Of a stretch of 64,000 bases of DNA, positions 16,913 through 24,612 are shown piece by piece. The stretch spans positions 1-64,000 of the forward strand of contig VENG01000001.1 in NCBI GenBank assembly GCA_009711705.1, given 5' to 3'. Position 1 is the first letter of the stretch. Every line of letters begins with the position of its first letter. The notes below the pieces were generated by a model. The model did no database searches. It was not told the origin of the DNA and saw only the letters and a list, made by a program, of their open reading frames with translations. The stretch comes from Bacillota bacterium (lineage in GTDB: Bacteria > Bacillota > Desulfotomaculia > Desulfotomaculales > VENG01). The translations under genes were made by a program, and so were the position numbers.

Positions 16913-17101
16913 ATGAACGTCAAACAATTCAGGAAAATACAAGGTTTATCGCAAAAGGCACTTGCAGAAAAAGCCGGAATAGCGCAGGCAACTGTTCATT
17001 ATATTGAAGCCGGTGGTAATGCTACACAGAGAACATTAAAAAAGCTTGCCACCGCCCTTGGCGTTAAAATTTCAGATTTACTCGAAGATCAAGCCAGTTA
17101 G
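16913..17101 (+). CDS. Minimal XRE-family regulator
   Basis: A 62-residue protein that is almost only a helix-turn-helix (GLSQKALAEKAGIAQATVHYIEAGG...TLKKLATALGVKISDLL). It has a perfect promoter 26 bases upstream and a good GGGGTGA site. Probably a Cro-like partner of the divergent XRE gene. Confidence 0.87.
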   Translation: MNVKQFRKIQGLSQKALAEKAGIAQATVHYIEAGGNATQRTLKKLATALGVKISDLLEDQAS

Positions 17102-17201
17102 GAAGCTTATTAGTCAACTAAGAGGAAAACATTTCCTTTAAATTATACCATCATCATTCAACAAAAGAATGTGCCATTATGGCGAAAAAGGGAGTAGCTA
17201 T

Positions 17202-17411
17202 ATGAAACCTAAACACGACCGCCAGGCAAAAATCTGTCCTGTATTAACGGCATATCTAAAAGACAATACCACCGGCATGATGCCAATAGACCAGCCTTGT
17301 AAACAAAGCAGGTGCCGGTGGTGGGTAGGGGATGATTGTGCAGTACCCTGGGCAGGTCGTTTAGCGAGGGCTGTGATGATGGGGCAGATTAAGGTTAAAG
17401 TAGATAGATAG
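17202..17411 (+). CDS. Small Cys/Trp-rich protein
   Basis: A 69-residue protein with cysteines in ICPVLTAY, QPCKQSRCRWW and DDCAVPW, a pattern that could bind a metal. It is not recognised further. The ATG at 17202 follows AAGGGAGTAGC. It lies in a run of small genes before the structured-RNA region. Confidence 0.6.
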   Translation: MKPKHDRQAKICPVLTAYLKDNTTGMMPIDQPCKQSRCRWWVGDDCAVPWAGRLARAVMMGQIKVKVDR

Positions 17412-17444
17412 TTTCCCACACCAAGATCACGAGGGGTGAAAAAA

Positions 17445-17636
17445 ATGTGTAATAAGCGGAACCCTTCAGAAGAGGAAATAACAAACCAGTATAATAAGCT
17501 AGTTGATCACTTAGGAAAGATTGGCCTTGAACCAGAGGACGTTCCACAAGCATTGCAAACACTGCAGAAACAATTGAGGGCTGATATGGCGCGTCACCAA
17601 AAGCGTATTGATAAATCGAACGTGGCGGTTTCCTGA
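17445..17636 (+). CDS. Small hypothetical helical protein
   Basis: A 63-residue charged protein predicted to be mostly helical (SEEEITNQYNKLVDHLGKIGLEPEDVPQALQTLQ). ATG 17445 has GAGGGG about eight bases upstream. It is the last gene before an ~800-base stretch that looks non-coding. Confidence 0.6.
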   Translation: MCNKRNPSEEEITNQYNKLVDHLGKIGLEPEDVPQALQTLQKQLRADMARHQKRIDKSNVAVS

Positions 17637-17652
17637 ATGATATATTTTCAGG

Positions 17653-18165
17653 AACCGGTTAGGGGGCAGGGGGGAAGAAGACGGTAGGCCTTAAGGTTGA
17701 ATAAAAGTGATTGTCTTAAGGCGTGCCGTCTACCTAACCTCTCCCTTTGTGTCGGGCCAGGATCTAAATGGTCCTGGTCCGGTACATAAATAACACTTTT
17801 GGCGGTAGGCTCTTGGGCAGCATAATGGTTGCCCAAGGGCGTGCTGCCGGATAATGGCAGTAAGTTACCACACTTCGCACAACTTATTTTTGCGGAGAAA
17901 AGCCGAAGTAAGCGGTATTTGAAATAAAAACGGAGGCACTTTGGCAGTGGCGGCGGGGAGATGGCGAACCTACCGGTAAAAGGGACGCCTTTGCGGAACG
18001 TAACCCAAACAGACGGTAGCGTGTACCCGGACGTGTGCCGATTACCTCCCTGGGGGGAGGGCGGTGAAAACCCGCGACGGGAAGGGCTGGACTTAGGTGA
18101 AGAACGGGGGAAGTAACCAAAAAGCAGGCCCGATGGTTTTCTGATTAACATGCCCCGCATTTTTT
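17653..18165 (+). ncRNA. Candidate large structured RNA
   Basis: This ~510-base GC-rich stretch holds nested hairpins rather than convincing genes. GGTTAGG (17658) pairs with CCTAACC (17733) and encloses a long hairpin with AGACGG / CCGTCT and GCCTTAAG / CTTAAGGC. A second hairpin has GGGCCAGGA / TCCTGGTCC (17754-17780). A third has CTTGGGCA / TGCCCAAG inside GGCGGTA / TGCTGCC (17801-17847). The stem border CGGTAG...GTGCCG recurs three times. The strand is assumed from the neighbouring genes. I cannot match it to a named RNA class. Confidence 0.5.
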
Positions 18166-18231
18166 AGTAATTCGTATTGCTGAAAAATGACAACTTCAAA
18201 GTTTACTAAGTAATTACTTAGGCGCGTATTA

Positions 18232-18424
18232 CGATCCCCCGGGGAGGTTTCCGTTTAAGTCTCCACCTTTTCGGCGCGAGCGTAAGAGCCAGGCTCCGCG
18301 TAAAAAATTTCTTTTAAAGAATACCGGCATAGAATATCCGGCCCAAAGAACGTGCGCCTACCCGTGGCGGGCCGGGTGCGAACGAATAAAAGTTCGGCTA
18401 AGCACGTTTGGTATAAGATGTGGA
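18232..18424 (+). ncRNA. Candidate second structured RNA or 5' leader
   Basis: Just upstream of the GTG at 18434 lies another stem-rich stretch: CGCGAGC / GCTCCGCG (18275-18300), ACCGG..CCGG (18323-18342) and a closing stem AACGTGC (18349) / GCACGTT (18401) around two hairpins, the second GAACGAATAAAAGTTC. It could be a cis-acting leader of the next gene or an independent RNA. No known riboswitch was recognised. Confidence 0.4.
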
Positions 18425-18433
18425 GGTGTAAAT

Positions 18434-19093
18434 GTGGAATTAATAGATAAAGGCGTAAACACCAATGGTACTCAAACATTCGAAGTGGATGATGTGCGAA
18501 TTAAAAATGTTATTGTCCCCAAAAACGAAAATATCCGTCTCAAATATAAAATGGCAGCCAAGAAAGTGTTGAAAAAATGTGGTATTAGACCCAAAGTTTC
18601 TTACTATCCAATCCCGCCAGAGGTGGCGAAGAAAAAAGAAATGGTACCCTTTTACTTCTTGTGTCTTGCAAGATGCCGTGAAGAAAAAAAGGCGGGAAGG
18701 GATAATTCTGTGAAGGTAAGAACAATAAAGGAATTGGCTGGCGATTACAGAACATCACCTGATAGAAGAGAACAAATATTACGTCACATAAATAATGTTT
18801 CCGGAAAAGAAGGTCTGCAGTCTTTTGTTAAAATATTGGGCAGCGATTCAGTTACACCTTTTATAAAGTGGGTTAAGAATGACATAAAGGATAAGAACAG
18901 AAGTCGAAGGCATAAGAAAAGAAGTCCGGTCAATCCTCCAGCTCCACCAAGGGAAACAGACTATGGTGTTGAGGATGTATTTCAAGAGCTTGAATGGTCG
19001 TCGCAAACTAACACCGGCAGTAGGCTGGGAAAGCAAGGTGGAAAAAGAAGTATACATAGTGGACAGGCTTGGAGTGCAATAAGTAGAGTTTAA
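18434..19093 (+). CDS. Hypothetical basic protein
   Basis: A 219-residue protein rich in Lys and Arg, with a Pro-rich low-complexity stretch (residues 160-175). It has no domain that I recognise. GTG 18434 has GGAGGTGTAAAT in front, an ideal site. The position behind a structured leader suggests post-transcriptional control, but that is inference. Confidence 0.65.
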   Translation: MELIDKGVNTNGTQTFEVDDVRIKNVIVPKNENIRLKYKMAAKKVLKKCGIRPKVSYYPIPPEVAKKKEMVPFYFLCLARCREEKKAGRDNSVKVRTIKELAGDYRTSPDRREQILRHINNVSGKEGLQSFVKILGSDSVTPFIKWVKNDIKDKNRSRRHKKRSPVNPPAPPRETDYGVEDVFQELEWSSQTNTGSRLGKQGGKRSIHSGQAWSAISRV

Positions 19094-19189
19094 TACGATC
19101 TGTGAAATAGGCGCTGCCGCCATCGGCTAAAGATCTAAACGCATTTGAAACAAGTTATTAAGGTTGGGCTCAATGTAGAGGGGGGATAA

Positions 19190-19402
19190 TTGATAGATAG
19201 GTATGAGGCCCTAAACCGGGCAATGAGAAGCCTGAAAGGTATAGATAAAGCTTATATCTTATTAAAGACTTACAGGAACAAGACTGTAGACTTTTCAATC
19301 ATTATTAATGACATTTATGATGTTAAGCTAGAACATACCAAGGATTATTCTATTGAATTATGGAGCTATGTAAACGGAACGTGTGAAAAATGTCAGATAT
19401 GA
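19190..19402 (+). CDS. Hypothetical small protein
   Basis: A 70-residue protein starting at TTG 19190 behind GAGGGGGGATAA. The sequence has a mixed helix/strand pattern and ends with a GTCEKCQI pair of cysteines. Not recognised. Confidence 0.55.
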   Translation: MIDRYEALNRAMRSLKGIDKAYILLKTYRNKTVDFSIIINDIYDVKLEHTKDYSIELWSYVNGTCEKCQI

Positions 19403-19508
19403 TGCTTTTAAAATATGGATCCTATTCTAGTTGCGACCTCGGGTTATAAGCCTGGGGTTATTTTATTGTTAAGGGTTTGCCGTTGATAAGTAAGGGAGGA
19501 AAAATACA

Positions 19509-19631
19509 ATGGAACTAGATGAAATATTCAACGATATCCATTTATTCATCAGTAGTAATCAATCATTAGTTATTTTTTTGTGTATTGCACTTTTTTTAAT
19601 TTTGCTATTAAAACTGTATGTTGATTCTTAA
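19509..19631 (+). CDS. 40-residue single-span membrane peptide
   Basis: The peptide starts MELDEIFNDIHLFIS, then has one transmembrane stretch (LVIFLCIALFLILLLKLY), with AGGGAGG upstream of the ATG. It is the same length and plan as the product of 20881-21003, so the two may be related. Function unknown. Confidence 0.55.
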   Translation: MELDEIFNDIHLFISSNQSLVIFLCIALFLILLLKLYVDS

Positions 19632-19670
19632 TTATAGTTCAACGACGGTAAAGAAAGGATGGTTCTTAAC

Positions 19671-19970
19671 TTGTCAGTGGATAAGCATTTATATCCCGTT
19701 AGCAGTGAAAACTTCAAAGCAAGTTTGGATACGGATCTTAACACTCAAATAATAATTCAAGAAGGCCCTCTTAATGTGATTTGGACGAGTCCCCCCGGTC
19801 CTTGTATGAATGAACGTTTGTGGCAGGAATTGTGCGATGGATTGGTTCCGTCATGTTCTTCTTATCAAAGTGTTTCAAAACAGGAGGCAGCCAAAGGTTT
19901 CAAGCCTATGGGGTGCAAGGCTTTTCAAAAATGCAAACACAAGTGGACAAAAAGTACCGTTTCAAAATGA
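19671..19970 (+). CDS. Hypothetical Cys-containing protein
   Basis: A 99-residue product if TTG 19671 is used (AAGGA 11 bases upstream); ATG 19659 overlaps that site. It contains five cysteines, including CDGLVPSC and GCKAFQKCKH, suggesting a metal site or disulfides. Not recognised. It ends 56 bases before the Spo0E-like gene. Confidence 0.5.
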   Translation: MSVDKHLYPVSSENFKASLDTDLNTQIIIQEGPLNVIWTSPPGPCMNERLWQELCDGLVPSCSSYQSVSKQEAAKGFKPMGCKAFQKCKHKWTKSTVSK

Positions 19971-20026
19971 ATATAACTTTCGTGCTTTCAGATGCCTACT
20001 ATAGAAACATGAAAGGTGATGAAAGA

Positions 20027-20230
20027 ATGGTTAAAATGGAAGTAGATGAAATTGAGAACAAAATTGAGGAACTGAGGGAGACCTTGAATAACCTGTCGGC
20101 CAACCGCACGAGCAATAAAATGGTTAGCTTGAGCCAAGAGCTGGATTCCCACATAGTCGCTTATCAGAAAGCTCTTTTGAAAGATAATGGTTTTTCAGCG
20201 GTTAAAAAAGTGAGAGGAGTATTATCATGA
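20027..20230 (+). CDS. Spo0E-like sporulation regulatory protein
   Basis: A 67-residue protein with the Spo0E-type signature MVSLSQELDSHIVAYQ in the second helix and the preceding IEELRETLNNL helix. Spo0E-family proteins dephosphorylate Spo0A~P in sporulating Firmicutes and so delay sporulation. Carriage on an element may protect the host from sporulating at the wrong time. AAGGTGATG precedes the ATG at 20027. Its stop overlaps the next start. Confidence 0.8.
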   Translation: MVKMEVDEIENKIEELRETLNNLSANRTSNKMVSLSQELDSHIVAYQKALLKDNGFSAVKKVRGVLS

Positions 20231-20424
20231 GTAAATTAGTTAAGGTTGAGTTGGCCGAATGTAATCATCCCACTGAATTAAAAGGCATTTATTTAGGTTG
20301 TAAAGAGAATAAACATAACAAACTCGTTTTTAGTGATTTTAAGACGAAAGACCCTGATCGTGGATATAAGAATCTCATTATTGGTAAACCGGGACTGGGA
20401 AAAGATTCGTATGTAAAAAATTAG
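20227..20424 (+). pseudogene. Truncated protein ending in a P-loop
   Basis: The ATG at 20227 overlaps the Spo0E-like stop (ATGA coupling). The 65-residue frame reaches a Walker A-like GKPGLGKDSYV and stops a few residues later. A working P-loop NTPase needs far more sequence, so this looks like the N-terminus of a broken VirD4, FtsK or HerA-like ATPase. No continuation was seen downstream. Confidence 0.45.
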
Positions 20425-20659
20425 TGAATTTTTATGGGGTAATTCGATAAAAACTAAGTTTGAAAAACTAGGTATTACTATTCTTGCACTAATTGTCCTT
20501 TATGCCATCGGCACTTTTTTGACTGCCCACAGTGATTTATTTTATTTAGGCGCAGTCGCAGGCGGTAATTGGTTTTCCTTTGATGAGGGATTTGCAAGAG
20601 GCCTAAGTGTAGGGTTGCTGATTGCATTTATAGTATTCCTTTTTGGATTTAAGTGGTAA
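20420..20659 (+). CDS. Two-span membrane protein with probable ATT start
   Basis: A 79-codon frame starts at ATT 20420, overlapping the upstream TAG as ATTAG. It runs to TAA 20659 with two hydrophobic segments (LGITILALIVLYAIGTFLTA and LSVGLLIAFIVFLFGF). There is no ATG, GTG or usable TTG before the first segment. The sequence between is typical of small membrane proteins. Without the ATT start it has no obvious initiation, so confidence is moderate. Confidence 0.45.
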   Translation: MSEFLWGNSIKTKFEKLGITILALIVLYAIGTFLTAHSDLFYLGAVAGGNWFSFDEGFARGLSVGLLIAFIVFLFGFKW

Positions 20660-20703
20660 TTTGATGGATTGCTTAACTGCTTGTGGCAGCAATGCTGTTT
20701 GGA

Positions 20704-20727
20704 TGGTACTTGGCACCGCCCGTTAAC
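20704..20727. repeat. Diverged half-copy of the REP-like palindrome
   Basis: Shares the TTGGCACC and CGTTAAC blocks, in the same order and spacing, with the palindrome at 420-464; the left arm is lost. The flanking 20660-20880 shows no other feature. Confidence 0.5.
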
Positions 20728-20880
20728 AACATATCACCAGTCTTTTATCCTATGATAATGTTGTGCAGCTTGCTTTTATTTAGCCTTCGATGAGTTTGAA
20801 ATTGTATAGGCACGGAAGGACTAACCTTGGATCAATTTGTTCGAACATAATAAAATCCTTTCTGGTGGTGATTTAGCCCA

Positions 20881-21003
20881 ATGAATAATAATGCATTTTT
20901 TGATCTGTTCACTAATATGTATGAAGAACACAAGCTGCTTTTTATAGTTTTTATTATTTTCATGGTGTTATTCTTCTTGGCGCAATTAGACAAGGGCGAT
21001 TAG
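20881..21003 (+). CDS. 40-residue single-span membrane peptide
   Basis: The peptide starts MNNNAFFDLFTNMYEEHK and has one transmembrane stretch (LLFIVFIIFMVLFFLA) and an acidic end. TGGTGGTGA precedes the ATG. Length and layout match the product of 19509-19631. Function unknown; type I toxins and pilus accessory peptides are possibilities. Confidence 0.5.
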   Translation: MNNNAFFDLFTNMYEEHKLLFIVFIIFMVLFFLAQLDKGD

Positions 21004-21057
21004 CTTAGTTTGGTTTTTAACATGTAAATTTTTAAACCAATGCAGGGAGGAGTAAAT

Positions 21058-21219
21058 ATGTTTAAAAATAAATTAGCCATTATCGTATTATGTTTTATAA
21101 GTTCTCTTGTTTTGGGCTTACTCACTGCATACTATTTTCCAAATCTCTCTGGCAACAATGATGGTACTTTAACAACATTTCCTGGACCTGGGTCAACGTA
21201 TAAAGACATTTTACAATAA
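21058..21219 (+). CDS. Small membrane or secreted peptide
   Basis: A 53-residue peptide with a basic start, one hydrophobic span (LAIIVLCFISSLVLGLLTAYY) and a Gly/Pro-rich tail. AGGGAGGAG lies before the ATG. Not recognised. Confidence 0.5.
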   Translation: MFKNKLAIIVLCFISSLVLGLLTAYYFPNLSGNNDGTLTTFPGPGSTYKDILQ

Positions 21220-21278
21220 TTAATTACAGAAAGATGTCGAAACCGGTCAAATTTATCAAAAAGTTCGACTAAGAGGCA

Positions 21279-21358
21279 TTATGCGAAGAAAACAGCCCTA
21301 AAATTGCGGATAAGCTACCAAAATACCCCTGTTAACGGGGTATTTTTTATTCGCATAA
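21279..21358. promoter_or_regulatory. Inverted repeat and terminator upstream of the tyrosine recombinase
   Basis: TTATGCGAA at 21279-21287 and TTCGCATAA at 21350-21358 are exact inverted copies. Between them lies an intrinsic terminator (AATACCCC / GGGGTATT followed by T6, 21322-21348). The arms sit directly before the recombinase gene and could be recombinase binding arms; this is inference. Confidence 0.5.
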
Positions 21359-21380
21359 GGAAATCTCGGGAGGAAGCATA

Positions 21381-22235
21381 GTGAAAATCTTACATGACTA
21401 CAAAACATACTTACAAGGAAGAGGGCTTTCCCAGCGGACTATTAGTTCCTATGCAAATACTCTATTAAGATTTGAGAAGTGGATTGAGCAGACCTATGGC
21501 CAGTTTGATGCTACTGCTATAACGCCCCTGGATATAGCCGATTACCGAAGGCAATTGTCCAAAAAAGACAAGAAACCTGCTACAATCAACCATGCCCTCG
21601 ATGTTTTAAATAGCTTTTTCACCTGGGCTTATGGGGAGGCCATTGTTCAAGCTAATCCGACAGCCGGTATAAAAAGAGTCCAGGAGCAGAAAAATGCTCC
21701 CCGATGGCTTGACCGGCGGGAACTGGGGGCTTTAATCAGATCTGTGCAAAAGTATGGTAAGGAAAGGGACATCGTCCTGATTATGATTCTTTTGCATGCT
21801 GGTTTGCGTGTGTCTGAAGCAGTAGCACTACGGTTGGAAGATATCGTCCTCCGTGAACGCTCTGGATTTGTCCGGGTTTGGGAGGGGAAGGGTGGCAAGT
21901 ACCGGGAAGTGCCATTAAATATCACAGTACGCCGGGTGATGGAAGGATATTTAAAAGGGGCAGAAGAGGGGTGGTTGTTTCCCGGTCGCCGGGGCGGACA
22001 TATTACATCCCGAGCTGCTGAGAATGTTATTAAGAAGTATGGGCGACTTGCACAGGTAAACGTTACCCCGCACATGCTCAGACATTGCTTTGGGAAAATG
22101 CTCATTGATGCCGGGGAGAGTTTAGACCGGGTAGCTGTTTTGATGGGTCATGCTAACCTAAATACGACAGCACGTTACACAAGGCCGTCAACACAGGACT
22201 TAGAATGTGCGGTGGAAAAGCTGGCATGGGATTAA
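21381..22235 (+). CDS. Tyrosine recombinase/integrase (XerC/D-like)
   Basis: A 284-residue protein with an N-terminal SAM-like core-binding domain (residues 1-85) and a catalytic domain. The active-site set is present: Arg in HAGLRVSEA, Lys in GKGGKYREV, HMLRHCF, the second His in MGHANLNTT and Tyr in ARYTRP. It has the short Xer-like size with no arm-binding extension. GGGAGGAAGC precedes the GTG. With the serine recombinase at 10470 the element carries two unrelated recombinases. Confidence 0.93.
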   Translation: MKILHDYKTYLQGRGLSQRTISSYANTLLRFEKWIEQTYGQFDATAITPLDIADYRRQLSKKDKKPATINHALDVLNSFFTWAYGEAIVQANPTAGIKRVQEQKNAPRWLDRRELGALIRSVQKYGKERDIVLIMILLHAGLRVSEAVALRLEDIVLRERSGFVRVWEGKGGKYREVPLNITVRRVMEGYLKGAEEGWLFPGRRGGHITSRAAENVIKKYGRLAQVNVTPHMLRHCFGKMLIDAGESLDRVAVLMGHANLNTTARYTRPSTQDLECAVEKLAWD

Positions 22236-22288
22236 TGCAAATAGTTACATGAATTGATTAAGAGCTGTCTTTAATGGAGGGAGTAAGT

Positions 22289-22603
22289 TTGAGTAACAGA
22301 ATAAAACTATTTAGAATGAACGACTATGACTGGGTTGCGGCTGAATCTGCTGAACTAGCAAACGAGTGGTATAAAAGAGAATGCGGATTAGATGATTCTG
22401 AACAAACTCTTGACATGATAACTGAAGAACCTCTTACAAGAACATTTTTAATTCCTCATGATGAAATATCCGAAGAAGAGTTAAAAATGGGTTTTGAAAT
22501 TATAACATATGGAAATGGGAAATTTGCAAGGGTGCCGTTTAGTCATATGATGGAAAGGGAAAAAATGAAACCTCCATGTTTAGCGGGTTCAACGGAATGG
22601 TAG
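22289..22603 (+). CDS. Hypothetical acidic protein
   Basis: A 104-residue acidic protein (DYDWVAAESAELANEWYKRECG near the start). The TTG at 22289 has GGAGGGA six bases upstream; the ATG at 22274 overlaps that site. The sequence resembles short phage or plasmid orphan proteins. Function unknown. Confidence 0.6.
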   Translation: MSNRIKLFRMNDYDWVAAESAELANEWYKRECGLDDSEQTLDMITEEPLTRTFLIPHDEISEEELKMGFEIITYGNGKFARVPFSHMMEREKMKPPCLAGSTEW

Positions 22604-22690
22604 TTCATTGATGTTTTTAGTATAGGTTTACACATATGGTAAAAGGTAACTTACCATTACGGTACGGTTTAACTATGTAACGGAGGCTTG

Positions 22691-23830
22691 ATGGCAATGA
22701 TTCAAGATGTTTTAAATGATCATATGAATTGGCACATCGAACATGGGGATTCTCTTTTTGTGCTCCCAGCTATTCCAGAAAAATCAGCCAGTTGTTGCGT
22801 TACATCTCCACCCTATTGGGGCCTGCGAGACTATGGTATTCCGTTTACAGATTGGCCAGAGGTCTTATACTCACCTATGCCGGGTATTCCGCCTGTTGTC
22901 ATTCCCGCATGGAGAGGTTGCCTGGGATTGGAGTCCACACCGGAAGCATATGTTGGACACATTGTTTTGATATTTCGCAAGGTTTGGCAAGTACTTAAGG
23001 ACGATGGAATATTATGGCTCAATCTTGGTGATTGTTACTTTGGCACAGGCGGAGATACCGGAAATGGCCCTAATTCTTGTGTTGGGCCAACGGCAGACGC
23101 GGCGATGCCAAAGATGGGACGAAATGAAAAACATAAAAACTTGGCAGCGGCTGGTTTGAAACCTAAAGATTTGGTCGGAATTCCATGGCGAGTAGCATTT
23201 GCGCTGCAAGCTGATGGTTGGTACCTCAGAATAGATAATATATGGAATAAGCTTAATCCCATGCCCGAGAGTGTAACAGATCGGCCTACGAAGGCACATG
23301 AATACATCTTTTTGCTTACAAAGTCATCAAAGTATTACTATGATTCGGATGCTATTAAAGAAGAAGCTAAGCAGTGGACAGGCCTTTCAGCAACCTTTCA
23401 ACGTGAATCCGGAAAAGCAACTAAGCTTACTATTCCAGGTCAAAATAAAGCAAGTCATAGACCTGATAGGAAACGTGAAATGTATCCGGGCCGAATAAAA
23501 AAAGACGGCACTAAAGGGATGCCCACTTACGCTGTAGCGCCAAAGGCTTTAAGTAGAAATAAACGTTCGGTCTGGAATGTGGCAACAGTAAATTATCCCG
23601 GAGCTCATTTTGCTACATTTCCGCCGAAGTTGATTGAGCCTTGCATCCTTGCCGGCAGCAAACCAGGGGATATAATCATAGACCCATTCAATGGAGCTGC
23701 GACAACAGGCGTTGTTTCCTTACGTCTGAGCAGGCGTTACATCGGAATTGAGCACAAACAACAATATGTGGAGATGTCACGGAGAAGAATAGAGGACGAT
23801 ATGCCACTATTTAACCGATCTTCTGTTTAA
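22691..23830 (+). CDS. DNA (adenine-N6 or cytosine-N4) methyltransferase, type II beta-like
   Basis: A ~379-residue methyltransferase. Catalytic motif IV SPPYWGLRDYG appears near residue 38 and the SAM-binding DPFNGAATTGVVSLRLSRRYIGIE near residue 335, so the order is IV then I (beta class). No restriction enzyme gene is adjacent, so it is an orphan methyltransferase, perhaps for anti-restriction or regulation. Base specificity cannot be decided. The ATG at 22691 follows CGGAGG; ATG 22697 is also possible. Confidence 0.9.
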   Translation: MAMIQDVLNDHMNWHIEHGDSLFVLPAIPEKSASCCVTSPPYWGLRDYGIPFTDWPEVLYSPMPGIPPVVIPAWRGCLGLESTPEAYVGHIVLIFRKVWQVLKDDGILWLNLGDCYFGTGGDTGNGPNSCVGPTADAAMPKMGRNEKHKNLAAAGLKPKDLVGIPWRVAFALQADGWYLRIDNIWNKLNPMPESVTDRPTKAHEYIFLLTKSSKYYYDSDAIKEEAKQWTGLSATFQRESGKATKLTIPGQNKASHRPDRKREMYPGRIKKDGTKGMPTYAVAPKALSRNKRSVWNVATVNYPGAHFATFPPKLIEPCILAGSKPGDIIIDPFNGAATTGVVSLRLSRRYIGIEHKQQYVEMSRRRIEDDMPLFNRSSV

Positions 23831-23915
23831 AGCTTTAGTGAACATTCTAACCAAATTATGAATAAAGGCTATATTCCTCAGTATTGTAAATCAAAAAAAA
23901 GAGTGGAGAGTAACG

Positions 23916-24236
23916 ATGATCCTTTTTAAACCTGAACATATCCCAATGGTAAAAAACGGAATAAAAACACAAACCAGGCGAAAAGGGAAGCCTCGTTGGA
24001 AAATCGGTTCTATTCACCAAGCTAAAGAGAATTTTAAAAAAGGTAGTAAGCCGTTTGCTCATATTGAAATCTTGGCTGTACGGCGGGAACCGTTGGGGAG
24101 TATTACTGAAGCAGATGCCAAGGCAGAAGGGTATAGTTCCGTAGAGGAATATAAAAAGGTATTTCAACGCATTTACGGAGATTGGAATCCTGATGAAGTT
24201 GTAAATGTGGTTGATTTTAGAAGAGTTATGAAATGA
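23916..24236 (+). CDS. ASCH-domain-like protein
   Basis: A 106-residue protein with the early ILFKPEHIPMVKNGIKTQTRRKGKPRWKIGSIHQA stretch typical of ASCH/PUA-like proteins carried by phages and elements, which are thought to bind RNA or modified nucleic acids. GTGGAGAG precedes the ATG. It follows the methyltransferase gene by 85 bases. Confidence 0.72.
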   Translation: MILFKPEHIPMVKNGIKTQTRRKGKPRWKIGSIHQAKENFKKGSKPFAHIEILAVRREPLGSITEADAKAEGYSSVEEYKKVFQRIYGDWNPDEVVNVVDFRRVMK

Positions 24237-24252
24237 TACAGTAGGCTACACA

Positions 24253-24372
24253 ATGGTAGGAAAAAGAAATGTTTACACAGGTCCAGAATGGAACCGCCGG
24301 GAGGAAGTTGAAGCCAAGGTTATTTTGCGTTGTGATGGGAGTGATTTAGTGAAAGGTGGAGGAAATCGCTAA
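24253..24372 (+). CDS. Hypothetical 39-residue peptide
   Basis: A short frame from ATG 24253 (start MVGKRNVYTGPEWNRREEVE). An overlapping GTG frame (24356-24448, 30 acidic residues) follows. Both are too short for firm support; one may be the remnant of a longer gene. Confidence 0.3.
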   Translation: MVGKRNVYTGPEWNRREEVEAKVILRCDGSDLVKGGGNR

Positions 24373-24497
24373 CATTGTTGACACTTTGGAATTTGGCAAC
24401 GATTCCGACATAGAGGAATCGTTAGAAGAGTTGGCAAGTTTTGAGTAAATGAGAAGGGCATATCTAACTTCTCCTGATTTTATAAGGGGTGGCTGCA

Positions 24498-24569
24498 ATG
24501 TTACGGTTGTTTATAGGTATCATTTGCTTAGCTCTGGCCATAATATGGCTGCCATGGCTTGGGCCGTAA
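24498..24569 (+). CDS. 23-residue single-span membrane peptide
   Basis: MLRLFIGIICLALAIIWLPW plus three residues, with AGGGGTGG upstream at good spacing. It is purely hydrophobic apart from one Arg. It may be a small membrane regulator or a type I-like toxin; function unknown. Confidence 0.4.
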   Translation: MLRLFIGIICLALAIIWLPWLGP

Positions 24570-24612
24570 TTAAAACACAGGTTAGTTAAAATGCTAAGGA
24601 TGGTGAAAGACA

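Noticed and set aside
17648..18160. A 170-codon frame on the minus strand
   Set aside because: The product is Ser/Pro/Arg-rich with no domain and no ribosome binding site, and the region shows strong RNA-like pairing and unusual GC content for a gene here.
17640..18430. Group II intron or transposon-encoded guide RNA
   Set aside because: No domain V-like hairpin, no reverse transcriptase and no adjacent IscB/TnpB gene were found; the nearest such nuclease is about 10 kb away.
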